Source: JBFMFR01 sp040752025
GTDB lineage: Bacteria; Chloroflexota; Anaerolineae; Anaerolineales; UBA4823
Assembly: GCA_040752025.1 (NCBI GenBank)
Contig: JBFMFR010000032.1
Location: forward strand, 1 to 64,000
Direction of reading: 5' to 3'
Length of the DNA: 64,000 bases
Shown: piece after piece, positions 39,530 through 52,133 of the stretch
Layout of the letters: each line of letters opens with the position of its first letter
Numbering within the stretch: position 1 is the first letter of the stretch
Made by a program: the position numbers and the translations under genes
Notes under the pieces: generated by a model
What the model was told of the DNA's origin: nothing
The model's database searches: none
Seen by the model: the letters and a program-made list of their open reading frames with translations, nothing else

Positions 39530-41268
39530 TTACTTCCCTGGGACCAGCAGGCAGCGGAAGCCGACGCTGGCGCCACGGAAAGCCGGATCGAGGTGGTTAC
39601 GCTCCGCCACGCGCAGGAGGCTCGACTGATAATTCCAGGCGCCTCCGCGCAGCACACGCAACCGGTCGGTATCTGGACCCGGAGGATTGCGCTCCGGTGA
39701 GCCAATGTAAAACGTTTCCCAATACCAGTCCTGCACCCACTCCCAGAGGTTGCCGGCCATATCGTACAATCCGTAGCCGTTGGGCTGGAAGCTGCCCACC
39801 GCACTGGTATCTCCGATGCAGTAATCGTCTTCGTCCCAGTGATCATCCTCGTCCCAGTAATTGGCCTGTACACAAGTCGGCACATCATCCCCCCATGGAT
39901 ACAGCTTGCCTTCTAATCCGCCGCGGGCAAACGCCCGCCGCGCCATTCACAATACGCATCCGCCATCTCCCAGGTCACGTAGATCACCGGATAACCAGCG
40001 TACTCCGGATTGTCATAATAGCTGCCGCGCGTGTAAGACTTGCTCGATGTGGGCGGGTCGCACGCTCCAGCCGCAACGCACCCAGCGTAACGGGCGTTGG
40101 TCACCTCATAGGCATCGATGGAATAAGCATCCAGGTAGACCGTGTGCACCGGCTTCTCATCGCTTTCCCCGCTTTCGTTGCCCATGTGGAATTCCCCTGC
40201 CAGGATCAATACCATGCTCTCCGGCGCGGCGGTAGGGAACAGGGCTTGCGTTGGTGCAGCAAGCGTGGCTGTCTGCGCCGGCGCGGCGAGCGTTGGCATG
40301 CGCAGCGGACGACTGTCCTGCGGGTTATCCTCACCCAGCAAAGCCGAAATCAAAACCACGAACAGCAATAGAATCAACATACCCAGCGACCCTGATTCTA
40401 ACCCCGCCCAGATCCACGGGCCACGGCGCGCCCGCCGCTTTGCCTTACTTCCATCCCCCACCACCCCCTGCGTGTTCCCTACGTGCGTCTGGGTAGGGCC
40501 AGCCGCCCCAATCTGTAACGCATCCCAGAACTCCGCAATGCTGCCATAGCGACCGGCGCGGTTGATGCGCATGGCCTTCTCTAAGGCAGCGCTCACCCCC
40601 ATCGATACGCGTGGGTTGACCCGCCGGGCCGCTTCCGGCGGCGCCGCCACCCCCGAAACGATGTCGACGCTGGCAGGCGGCAGCCGGCAGGTCAGCAGCG
40701 TGTAAAGGGTTGCGCCTAACGCATACACATCGCTCTGGGCGTCCGTTGTTCCCGATCCATATTGCTCCGGCGGCGAGTAGCCCGGTGTGACTGGCCGCGG
40801 CCCGGGATCGGAAAGCCCGGCAATACCGAAACCCACCAGGATGGCCTGCCCCTGCGAGGTGATGTGGATGTTGGCCGGCTTAAGGTCGCGATGGATAACC
40901 GCCGGGCTCTGGTCGTGCAGGTAGCTCAAGGCGGCACACACCTGCCCGATCCAGACCAGCGCCTGGGCCTCATCCAGCGGCGCCCCGGTGCGCCCGAGCA
41001 TGTGCGCCAGGTCTTCCCCCTCAATGTAGTCCATGACCAAATATTGCCCCTGCCCGGCCACCATGAACGAATCGAAGATCCGCGGCAGGTTGGGATGGCG
41101 CAGGGTGAAGTGCGCCTGCGCCGCCGGTGAGGTGTCGAAGATCTCCTTCACCGCGCAGGGCTGGTTCAATTGGACATCCCAGGCGTGGTAGGTCGCCCCG
41201 AAGCCCTGCCCAAGCAGTTCAACGATGCGATAGCGGTTGTGCAGAATGTCTCCAGGAGTTAGCGCCAA
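39530..41268 (-). pseudogene. Ser/Thr kinase-FGE sulfatase-domain fusion, frameshifted and degenerate
   Basis: The first frame (41268 to 39913) encodes a kinase domain, a membrane helix near residues 290-312 and the first half of an FGE/SUMF1 domain. The second frame (39946 to 39530) holds the other half (YPWGDD, YDMAGNLWEWV, VLRGGAW, GFRCL). They meet at about 39925, where the usual RLP-TEAEWExAA-RGG motif has lost roughly 28 bases. The kinase is damaged too. Its glycine loop lacks one Gly (GQGFGA), eight residues holding the alpha-C Glu are gone (after Thr55), and DFG is GFG (146-148). HRDLKPAN is intact. I judge it a decaying gene. Confidence 0.82.
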
Positions 41269-41324
41269 CTTACCTCCCCAGGGGTGATAGACGGTAGACA
41301 GGAAACAGAAAACAGGGTCAGAGC

Positions 41325-41330
41325 ATTATA
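41325..41330 (-). promoter_or_regulatory. Candidate -10 box for the kinase-FGE gene
   Basis: TATAAT within GCGATATAAT, 57 bases before the ATG at 41268. It is shared with the other kinase's leader, together with AGACAGG and AAACAGG segments, so the two leaders are duplicates. Confidence 0.35.
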
Positions 41331-41369
41331 TCGCGAGGTGAACGGCGCCGGGGATAATGATGTGCACAT

Positions 41370-41463
41370 GGGGGCGGGTCGAGTTGGTGGAGGCGCGCCG
41401 CAGGCAAGACAGGATGGCTGGAAGGCAGACCGTTTTGCCAGAATGGGCAGACCCGCCCCTACG
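41370..41463. repeat. ~95 bp dispersed repeat, copy 2
   Basis: Second copy of the element at 38911-39005, in the same orientation, with the shared GGAGGCGCGCCGCAGGC core and GGGCAGACCCGCCCCTACGG end. The two copies flank the ~2.4 kb that holds both broken kinases. The stop codon of the membrane gene at 41459 lies in this copy. Confidence 0.7.
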
Positions 41464-42163
41464 GTGGATCTACGCGGGTCTTGCGGGCGCCCCAGGCCTG
41501 CACCAGCACGCTGAGGATGGCGGCGTAGACGATCAATTTCTGGCCCGTGGCCTGGATCATGCGCCCTTCCAGGCTGTTGTAGGGATCGGGGCCCTGGGTG
41601 AGCAGCAGCAGGTAGAGCACCAGCAAGAAGGTGAAGCCCAGGAACACGAAGCCGTAGCGCCGGGGGTAGTGCGGCGCGAGGAAGATCACCAGAGTGTACA
41701 GGCCGGCTGCCAGCGGGAAAAAACGGAAAGCCCACAGCACGAACTGCAAGTGGATGGGGCGCAGCAGGTTCGCCGGGGTAAAGGCCACGCCGATGAAGCA
41801 CAGCCCAGAGAGCACACCGGACAACGTCCCGGCCCGGCTGAGCCAGCGCAGCAGGCGCGTGTGCGTGAACAGCCGGGCGAAGGCTACGAAGAACAGCGCC
41901 AGCCCCAGGCCGGCCAGCAGCAAGGCGATGAAGAACAGAATCGCCGATACGGTGTTGGCCTGGCCAGTGGGCGTGCGGGTGTAGCCCAGGGCGGAGAAGA
42001 AATTGGTGAAGAAGCGGTAGCCCTGGGTGGGCACGCCGCCCAGCTCACCGCCAGGGTAGAACAGCATGGCGCCCAGGGTAAGCACCACGAATTGGGAACA
42101 GGCTAATACAGCCAATAAAAACGGATCGCGGATCAGAAAAGGCTTGTTATCCTCAGGCGACAC
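41459..42163 (-). CDS. Six-to-seven-helix membrane protein (DUF998-like)
   Basis: The 234-residue protein is mostly membrane helices (about residues 16-36, 70-95, 105-125, 135-155, 165-185, 205-225). The short polar loop after the first helix (YPGGELGGVPTQGYRFFTNFFSALG) resembles DUF998-type proteins. Function is unknown. It starts at a GTG (42163) that overlaps the nucleotidyltransferase stop by 11 bases, suggesting coupling. Its last codons lie within the dispersed repeat, so the original C-terminus may have been altered. Confidence 0.65.
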   Translation of the reverse strand: MSPEDNKPFLIRDPFLLAVLACSQFVVLTLGAMLFYPGGELGGVPTQGYRFFTNFFSALGYTRTPTGQANTVSAILFFIALLLAGLGLALFFVAFARLFTHTRLLRWLSRAGTLSGVLSGLCFIGVAFTPANLLRPIHLQFVLWAFRFFPLAAGLYTLVIFLAPHYPRRYGFVFLGFTFLLVLYLLLLTQGPDPYNSLEGRMIQATGQKLIVYAAILSVLVQAWGARKTRVDPP

Positions 42164-42443
42164 GAATGGCCTCTGCCTCGATTTGGGAGCGCAGGCGCGG
42201 TCGGAGGGCCTGGGGCGTCACCAGGTCCACAGACCGGCTCAATAAGTCCTCCAGGAAGAACTTGGTTTCCATGAATCCATCAAACGTCGCCGGACCGCTG
42301 AATTCCACCAGGATATCGATATCGCTATCGGGTTGGGCTTCGTCGCGCGCCAGCGAGCCGAACACCGCCAGGGACTTTACTCCCAGCGCGTCCAGATCCT
42401 GCTTGTGTTGGCGCAAAACCCGCAAAACTTCTTCGCGAACCAC
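42153..42443 (-). CDS. MNT-type nucleotidyltransferase-domain protein
   Basis: The 96-residue protein has the minimal nucleotidyltransferase motif, FGSLARDEAQPDSDIDILVEF, with GS and the two catalytic Asp residues, then FLEDLLSRSVDLVTP. Such MntA-like proteins usually pair with a HEPN toxin and modify it with AMP. No HEPN gene is next to it; the membrane protein gene overlaps its end instead. The start is GTG at 42443 with GAGGGA upstream. Confidence 0.82.
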   Translation of the reverse strand: MVREEVLRVLRQHKQDLDALGVKSLAVFGSLARDEAQPDSDIDILVEFSGPATFDGFMETKFFLEDLLSRSVDLVTPQALRPRLRSQIEAEAIRVA

Positions 42444-42504
42444 AGCGTTCCCTCAACCTCAAATCATTGCAGAACGAACTGGCTGAAAGAATCTACCACG
42501 AAAC

Positions 42505-46341
<3,837 letters not shown>

Positions 46342-46422
46342 TAAACAGCCTCCTCACCAGCAAATGTGGACAGACAAAGATACCCAGCGCATCTCCATCG
46401 CCGGGCCAAGTGAAATTCGCTT

Positions 46423-46872
46423 TTAGCCTTCTAGCAAACGGTCGATCTCGCTACGAATGGATTTCAGATCATCCAGGCCCAGGTATACGATGGCGTAGCG
46501 AATATAGGCGATGTGGTCCAACTCTTTCAAACCAGCAATGACCATGTCCCCAACCACCCGGGAGGAAACCTCAGCGCGCCCCATGGCTTGCAGCGTGGCT
46601 TCGATCTCCCCAACCAGGCGCTCGATATCCGCCGCCGAAACGGGGCGCTTGGCGCACGAGATGCGGATGCCGCGGATCAATTTATCGCGGTCAAACTCTT
46701 CGCGCGTGCCATCCTGCTTGATGATCAAGGGAGTGGCCAGGATGGGGCGCTCATAGGTACTGAAGCGCTGCCCGCATTGCTCACACTCGCGCCGCCGCCT
46801 GACGCCGCCGCGCGTATCGTGTGAGGTATCGACAACTCGAGAGTGGTGGTGTTTACAGTATGGACAACGCAT
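46423..46872 (-). CDS. nrdR: Transcriptional regulator NrdR
   Basis: The 149-residue protein begins MRCPYCKHHHSRVVDTS and shows the full NrdR zinc ribbon (two CxxC pairs, with RRRRECEQCGQRFSTYER), then the ATP-cone domain (IIKQDGTREEFDRDKLIRGI). It senses ATP/dATP and represses ribonucleotide reductase genes. I chose the ATG at 46870-46872, which matches the invariant family start. The frame extends 41 codons further upstream but that part is not conserved. It lies directly before nrdJ. Confidence 0.96.
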   Translation of the reverse strand: MRCPYCKHHHSRVVDTSHDTRGGVRRRRECEQCGQRFSTYERPILATPLIIKQDGTREEFDRDKLIRGIRISCAKRPVSAADIERLVGEIEATLQAMGRAEVSSRVVGDMVIAGLKELDHIAYIRYAIVYLGLDDLKSIRSEIDRLLEG

Positions 46873-46902
46873 AGGACTTGGACCATAGAACAAATGTAAC
46901 CG

Positions 46903-46912
46903 CCATATATGG
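46903..46912. promoter_or_regulatory. Candidate NrdR-type operator
   Basis: The perfect palindrome CCATATATGG lies about 30 bases upstream of nrdR. NrdR boxes are AT-rich palindromes of similar form (centre ATATAT) and usually occur in pairs; no clear second box is visible. Confidence 0.3.
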
Positions 46913-47038
46913 GGGTACATCCTCCACCACCCCGCACCCGTGGCGATCAGTAAGCAGCATTCTAGCACAATTGTACCAGCATTGCAAGGGTACAAGGGTA
47001 CGCAATGCTTAAATTAATGGATTTTTTAAGGTAGCAAC

Positions 47039-47075
47039 GCGTTGAGCCTGGCGCATATCACGCCAGGCTCAACGC
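47039..47075 (-). terminator. Strong 15-bp hairpin downstream of ftsZ
   Basis: GCGTTGAGCCTGGCG (47039-47053) and CGCCAGGCTCAACGC (47061-47075) pair perfectly around a 7-base loop. It is about 200 bases past the ftsZ stop and before nrdR. There is no immediate T-run on the minus strand, so it may be a terminator or RNA 3' end stabiliser. The rest of the 46996-47275 gap contains short GCAGGC and GCTGCAAG repeats but no gene. Confidence 0.5.
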
Positions 47076-47275
47076 TCTTACCGCAGGCCTCCCCATGCGA
47101 AGGCAGAAATGGGAAGTTCGCCTGCGCCTGCCCTACAGGCAAACAGGCAGGCAGAAATCCCTACAGGAGGAATGTCCTTTCAACGATATACCCGCGCAAC
47201 GCAAGTCAAGTGGCTGCTGCAAGGCAATCCTGCTGCAAGATCGCAGCGCCTACCAGCAGCACCTGTTCAGGTCTC

Positions 47276-48409
47276 TTACAAGTTCTTCTTGCGCAGGAAG
47301 GCCGGGATGTCCAGATCGTCCGTATTGTAAGTGCGTGCTGTGAACTCCTTCGGTGCTGCAGGCCGGGATGGCTGAGGCGCTTCGACGTAGGCTTCTTGTT
47401 TCTCCCGGACCTCCGCTACCGGCGCTTCCACAATCCGGCGTGGCACGCCGGTGCGCTCAAAACCCGTAGCAATGACGGTGATGCGCACCTGGTCCTTCAT
47501 GTTGGGATCGATGACCGCGCCAAAGATCAGGTTGACATCCGGGTGAGCGGTTTCCTTGATGATAGCAGCGGCCTGGTTCACGTCGAACAGGGTCAATTCT
47601 GGCCCGCCGGTGACGTTAAACAGAATGCCGCGCGCCCCGTCGATGGTGATGTCCAACAACTGGCTGGAAATGGCCTGCTCGGCCGCCATGCGGGCAGCGT
47701 CCTCGCCCTTGGCCTGGCCGACCGCCATCAGCGCCGCACCACCCTCCGACATGATCGTGCGCACATCGGCGAAGTCCAGGTTGATCAGGCCGGGCACGGT
47801 GATCAGCTCAGAGATGCCCTGCACGCCCTGGCGCAGCACATCGTCGGCCACACGGAAAGCGGTCTGCAAGTTAGCGCGCTTGTCCACGATTTGTAGCAGC
47901 CGGTCATTGGGGATAACGATCAGCGTGTCGGCCTGTTCCTTCAAGCGGGAGATGCCCGACTCGGCAGACTGGATGCGCCGCGAACCTTCGAAGGTGAACG
48001 GACGAGTGACGACGCCAATCGTCAGTGCACCGACCTCCTTGGCGATCTGCGCCACAACCGCGGCGCCGCCTGTGCCTGTGCCGCCGCCCATGCCGGCGGT
48101 GATGAAGACCATATCCGAGCCCTTGAGCACGGAGTACAGTTCTTCCGCCGACTCCTCGGTGGCCTTGCGCCCGACTTCGGGATCGCCACCCGAGCCCAGG
48201 CCGCGCGTCAGCTTCTCGCCGACGCGCACGCGCATGCTGGCCTTAGACAGCAGCAGCGCCTGGGCATCGGTGTTGATCGCCAAGAAATCGACGCCTTGCA
48301 GACCTTCATCAATCATACGATCGACGGCGTTACAACCGCCGCCGCCTACGCCCACCACTTTAATGCGGGCGAAGGATTCTACCTGGTTGGAATTTGTGTT
48401 AGCTGGCAT
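47276..48409 (-). CDS. ftsZ: Cell division protein FtsZ
   Basis: About 377 residues of tubulin-like GTPase that forms the division ring. Motifs: VVGVGGGGCNAVDRMI, the GTP loop AGMGGGTGTGGAAV, and the T7 loop NLDFADVRTIMSEGG. The extreme C-terminus DLDIPAFLRKK is the peptide that binds FtsA and other partners. The start is the ATG at 48407-48409, with AGGAGG five bases upstream; the frame is open 26 codons further. It is the last gene of the dcw cluster, 173 bases after ftsA. Confidence 0.98.
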   Translation of the reverse strand: MPANTNSNQVESFARIKVVGVGGGGCNAVDRMIDEGLQGVDFLAINTDAQALLLSKASMRVRVGEKLTRGLGSGGDPEVGRKATEESAEELYSVLKGSDMVFITAGMGGGTGTGGAAVVAQIAKEVGALTIGVVTRPFTFEGSRRIQSAESGISRLKEQADTLIVIPNDRLLQIVDKRANLQTAFRVADDVLRQGVQGISELITVPGLINLDFADVRTIMSEGGAALMAVGQAKGEDAARMAAEQAISSQLLDITIDGARGILFNVTGGPELTLFDVNQAAAIIKETAHPDVNLIFGAVIDPNMKDQVRITVIATGFERTGVPRRIVEAPVAEVREKQEAYVEAPQPSRPAAPKEFTARTYNTDDLDIPAFLRKKNL

Positions 48410-48582
48410 TGCTTCCTCCTCATAAGGATAAGATATAGGGATTTGAGGTTTATCTTCCACGTGGGCCGCCTCTGCCTGGCAGCTCACGCTCGATCAGGGA
48501 CATAGGCCCTGTGATCCACATCAACGAAAGTACCGAATACATCGAATGCTCCAAGTGAAGCCGGTCCAGACGGTCACCCCGG

Positions 48583-49827
48583 CTACGGCAGCAGCCGTTT
48601 CAACCAACTCTTCAAATTCTCCACATCCAACGCCTTGCCTTCACCAGCAGGCCTGGGACGGGGCGGTCGCCGCCCGGAAGGAGTGACCTCGTCCATCAGC
48701 ATTCCCCAGCGCAGCAAACCCACGCTGGTCGAATAGGCCGGCGCGTTCAAGCGATCGGCCATGCCCAATAAATTCTCCGGCTGCGCCAGGCGCACCGGCA
48801 CACCTAATACCTGGCTGGCAATCTCACGGATACCCGGCAGGGCGCTGACGCCCCCGGTGAGCACCATACCCGCGGGGAGCAGCCCATCGTAGCCGGAACG
48901 CTTGACTTCCTGCACCACCAGGCCGAAAATTTCCTCGACGCGCGCCTGGATGATCTGCACCAGTTCCAGATGGCTGACCTGGACCGGCTCCTGCTCCCCG
49001 AAGGGGCGCATATTGAAAGCCTGGCGAGGGTCGATGGCCTCGGCGTCAGCGTGCCCGTGCTGCAGCTTGATCTCCTCGGCCTGCGAGTTCGGCAGGCGCA
49101 GCACCTGGGCGATGTCCGAGGTGATGTGGTGCCCGCCGACCCCCAGGACGGCCGTGTGCCAGACATCGCCATCCACGAAAATGGCCAGGTCGGTCGTCCC
49201 ACCGCCCACATCGCACACGATCACGCCCATCTGCCGCTCAGTCTCGTTCAACACCACTTCAGCCGAGGCCAGGGGGTTGAGCACGAACTGCGAAACCTCT
49301 ACGTTAGCAGCTTGCACACACTGGCGCAGGTTGTCCACGCTGGCGGCGGCAGCCGTAATGATATGCGTCTCCACCTCCAGGCGATAGCCGTGCATGCCGA
49401 TCGGCATGCGGATGCCGTCCTGCCCGTCCACGTTGAAGCCGCGTTGGATCACGTGCACGATCTCGCGATTGTGCGGGATCGCCACGGCGCGGGCGGCATC
49501 GACGGCGCGGGCCACGTCATCGTGATCGATGACCCGACCGGAAACACCCACCACACCGCGACTGTTGACCGAAGAAACGTTGGCGCCTGCCAGGCTGACC
49601 AGCGCCGAAAGGATTTCGACGCCGGAGGTGCGTTCGGCCTTTTCGACCGAGCGCGCCACCGCCTGTGCAGCGGCTTCTAAATCGACCACTACCCCCTTGC
49701 GAAGGCCACGCGAAGGTTCGATACCCACGCCCATGATATGTACCTGCCCCTGGGCTTCCTGGCGCCCTACCAGCGTACATACCTTCGTCGTTCCAATATC
49801 AATGCCTACTAGAATTTGATCATCCAT
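48583..49827 (-). CDS. ftsA: Cell division protein FtsA
   Basis: The 414-residue actin-like protein anchors FtsZ to the membrane. Seen are VGIDIGTTKVCTLVG (phosphate 1), the FtsA-specific 1C domain after it, VICDVGGGTTDLAIF (phosphate 2) and GMVLTGGVSALPGI (adenosine). It ends in a short amphipathic helix (VENLKSWLKRLLP) after a basic linker, the expected membrane-targeting sequence. It is 36 bases downstream of ftsQ. Confidence 0.97.
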   Translation of the reverse strand: MDDQILVGIDIGTTKVCTLVGRQEAQGQVHIMGVGIEPSRGLRKGVVVDLEAAAQAVARSVEKAERTSGVEILSALVSLAGANVSSVNSRGVVGVSGRVIDHDDVARAVDAARAVAIPHNREIVHVIQRGFNVDGQDGIRMPIGMHGYRLEVETHIITAAAASVDNLRQCVQAANVEVSQFVLNPLASAEVVLNETERQMGVIVCDVGGGTTDLAIFVDGDVWHTAVLGVGGHHITSDIAQVLRLPNSQAEEIKLQHGHADAEAIDPRQAFNMRPFGEQEPVQVSHLELVQIIQARVEEIFGLVVQEVKRSGYDGLLPAGMVLTGGVSALPGIREIASQVLGVPVRLAQPENLLGMADRLNAPAYSTSVGLLRWGMLMDEVTPSGRRPPRPRPAGEGKALDVENLKSWLKRLLP

Positions 49828-49863
49828 CGCTTCACTGGCTCCGCTTACAAAATAAAACTTACC

Positions 49864-50934
49864 TCATTCATCCAGGCGGAAATAAGGGGCGTGTAAATAC
49901 TCTACACTGATCTCCGTCGGGCGCAGCCCCTCTTCTTTCAACTGGTCTAAGATCGCCCGGTAAACTTTCAGCTTGAGATCGATCTCCTGGGCCTGTCCCA
50001 GGAACACTTCCCAGCCACGCGAGTCTTTCCAGCCCATGCCGCGCCCGGGATCGTAGAACAAAGTGGCTTTCTCGGGGGCTTTTCCTGCCAATATCAGGAA
50101 GGACTGAACCATCTCGCTGGTCATCAATGGCTTAGCCGATCCGTAAAGGGCGAAATCGCCCGGCAGCACATCCAGGATCTGGTCGATTCCGGTGGCAGGA
50201 GAGGCTTCCGTTGGCTCTAGCAACGGCAAGGCTAGCGCAGGTGGGCTGCCTGAGGCCTCAATCACCGGGTAATCACCCATGGGCAGGCCTTCTCGCAAGG
50301 GGAAGCTCATCCCATCGCCATCCACCAGCAGGGTGCGCCCGCCCTGCTTCCAGGTCAGGACCGGGATGCGCTCTGTCACCGTAACCATCACCGTGTTCGG
50401 CAGTTCCGCCTGGACGGCTGCGCTTGAGAATTCCGGAAAAGCCGTCAGCAGTTCACCCTGCAAACCATCTGTATCCAGCGTAAAGATCTGCTTGCCCTTG
50501 ACATCCAAGACCGCGTTTACAGCAGTGCTGTTCAGGCGTTTCAGGCCGGTCACCTGGGCTTCTTCGACGCGATACATGCTCGAATTCCAATACGTGTAAA
50601 CCACAAAAGCCAGCAAGGCCAACAGCAAGAAGGAGGCCAACCGCCAGCCAAAGCGAATCTGCGGCAGAGCCGGCAAGCGCATCTCGGCGCCCTGGACATT
50701 CAAAGCCACATCCAGCCGCCGCCGCACCTTCTTGCTGCGTCGGGCAGCGGGCCCTGTCAGCGTAAAAGCTGCGTTGCGCGCCATCACCGGCGGCGGCGTG
50801 CGGGTGGGGGCGTCTTCAGCGCGGCGAGCTCTATTCGCCGGTTTGCGAGCCGGATTGACCGGCTTGCCAGCCTGGTTCGCTCGCCTGCGGCGGATCTCGT
50901 CTGAGCGCGAGGTGGGCTTTGTCTGTGCAGCCAT
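49864..50934 (-). CDS. ftsQ: Cell division protein FtsQ/DivIB
   Basis: The 356-residue protein has a long basic cytoplasmic N-terminus (about 95 residues, rich in Arg, Ala and Pro) and one membrane helix near residues 100-120. The POTRA domain follows (YRVEEAQVTGLKRLNSTAVN, with FPEFSSAAVQAELPNTVMVTV), then the FtsQ beta domain. It links the FtsBL complex in the divisome. It begins 2 bases after ddl and is probably translationally coupled to it. Confidence 0.9.
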   Translation of the reverse strand: MAAQTKPTSRSDEIRRRRANQAGKPVNPARKPANRARRAEDAPTRTPPPVMARNAAFTLTGPAARRSKKVRRRLDVALNVQGAEMRLPALPQIRFGWRLASFLLLALLAFVVYTYWNSSMYRVEEAQVTGLKRLNSTAVNAVLDVKGKQIFTLDTDGLQGELLTAFPEFSSAAVQAELPNTVMVTVTERIPVLTWKQGGRTLLVDGDGMSFPLREGLPMGDYPVIEASGSPPALALPLLEPTEASPATGIDQILDVLPGDFALYGSAKPLMTSEMVQSFLILAGKAPEKATLFYDPGRGMGWKDSRGWEVFLGQAQEIDLKLKVYRAILDQLKEEGLRPTEISVEYLHAPYFRLDE

Positions 50935-50936
50935 CT

Positions 50937-52133
50937 TCAGCCTTCCCTTCGATAACGCCGTTCGGTGTGGTCACGATCAGCCTTGCGTTCCAACGCCAGC
51001 TCGATCAAGCGATCGATCAAAGCCGGGTAGGATAACCCGCTGGCTTCCCACAGCTTGGAGTACATGCTGATTTGGGTGAAACCCGGGATCGTGTTGATTT
51101 CGTTCAAGTACAGCTCGGCCGGACGCGGGGCTCCTGGAGTCTCCTTCTCCAGCAGGAAATCTACCCGCGCCATCCCAGCGCAATCGACTGCCCGGTAGGC
51201 ACGCACAGCCAGATGGCGCGCCCGTTCGGCCACCTGCGGGTCGATGGGCGCCGGGATCAACAAAACCGAATCGCCATCGATATACTTGGCTTCGTAAGAA
51301 TAATACTCTCGGCTGGGAACGATCTCCCCGGCCGCAGAAGCCTGCGGATCGTCGTTCCCTAACACACTGATTTCGATCTCGCGCGCATTCACGCCGCGCT
51401 CCACCAGCACCCGGCGATCGAAGCGCGCCGCTTCGTACAGCCCTTCCAACAGGTCTGCCGGCGAAGTACAGCGCGTAATGCCCACGGAGGAGCCCAGGTT
51501 GGCCGGTTTGACGAAGAGCGGGAACGCAGACACCTGCAAAGCGCGCTGGATCACCGCCTGCACATCCTGCTCAATCTCGCGGCGCAGCACCACGATCGAA
51601 TCCACCACAGGGATAGCGTGGGCGCGCATGACATCTTTGAAAACGCCCTTGTCCATACCAAGGGCTGAACCCAGCACGCCCGCGCCCACATACGCCAGGT
51701 CAGCCATCTCCAGCAGCCCTTGCAGCGTGCCATCTTCGCCATACGTGCCGTGTAAAACCGGAAAAACCACATCCAGGTCGGTCAGGTGGATCAACGAATT
51801 TAACGAATGCGACGAATGATCCTGCGGATGATCCGCAGGATTCAGCGAATATAAGGCGTGGCGAGACGGATCGGGGAAGATCGCCGCCGGGGACAACTGC
51901 TGGGTATCGAGCTGCCCGGTCGCCCCGGCCTGGACAAACGCGTCCAGCAGCCCATCGCCGCCTACCCACCAACTCCCATCGTGGGCGATGCCAATCTGGA
52001 CTACCTCGTACCGGCTGCGGTCGATGGCGGCCAGCACGGAGCGCGCTGACATCAGCGAGACCTCATGTTCGCCAGAGCGCCCGCCATAAATCACGCCGAC
52101 ACGCAGTTTCCTCCCGGTTTCCATCACTCCCAT
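50937..52133 (-). CDS. ddl: D-alanine-D-alanine ligase
   Basis: About 398 residues of the ATP-grasp ligase that makes D-Ala-D-Ala for peptidoglycan. Seen are VGVIYGGRSGEHEVSLMSA, VFPVLHGTYGEDGTLQGLLE, PLFVKPANLGSSVGI, GVNAREIEISVLGN, ARVDFLLE and LNEINTIPGFTQISMYSKLW. It overlaps the murB end. Two starts are possible: ATG 52133, or ATG 52124, whose A is the last base of the murB stop codon (TGATG). The loop 112-127 holds a Ser/His-rich insertion (DHPQDHSSHSLNS), unusual for the family. Confidence 0.95.
   Translation of the reverse strand: MGVMETGRKLRVGVIYGGRSGEHEVSLMSARSVLAAIDRSRYEVVQIGIAHDGSWWVGGDGLLDAFVQAGATGQLDTQQLSPAAIFPDPSRHALYSLNPADHPQDHSSHSLNSLIHLTDLDVVFPVLHGTYGEDGTLQGLLEMADLAYVGAGVLGSALGMDKGVFKDVMRAHAIPVVDSIVVLRREIEQDVQAVIQRALQVSAFPLFVKPANLGSSVGITRCTSPADLLEGLYEAARFDRRVLVERGVNAREIEISVLGNDDPQASAAGEIVPSREYYSYEAKYIDGDSVLLIPAPIDPQVAERARHLAVRAYRAVDCAGMARVDFLLEKETPGAPRPAELYLNEINTIPGFTQISMYSKLWEASGLSYPALIDRLIELALERKADRDHTERRYRREG

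Noticed and set aside
46873..46995. 41-codon N-terminal extension of NrdR
   Set aside because: NrdR proteins begin MRCPYC; the extension has no similarity to the family and includes the likely operator.
46873..47275. Cobalamin riboswitch upstream of the B12-dependent nrdR-nrdJ genes
   Set aside because: I looked for a B12 box and the associated core and saw none; the region has only a hairpin and short repeats.
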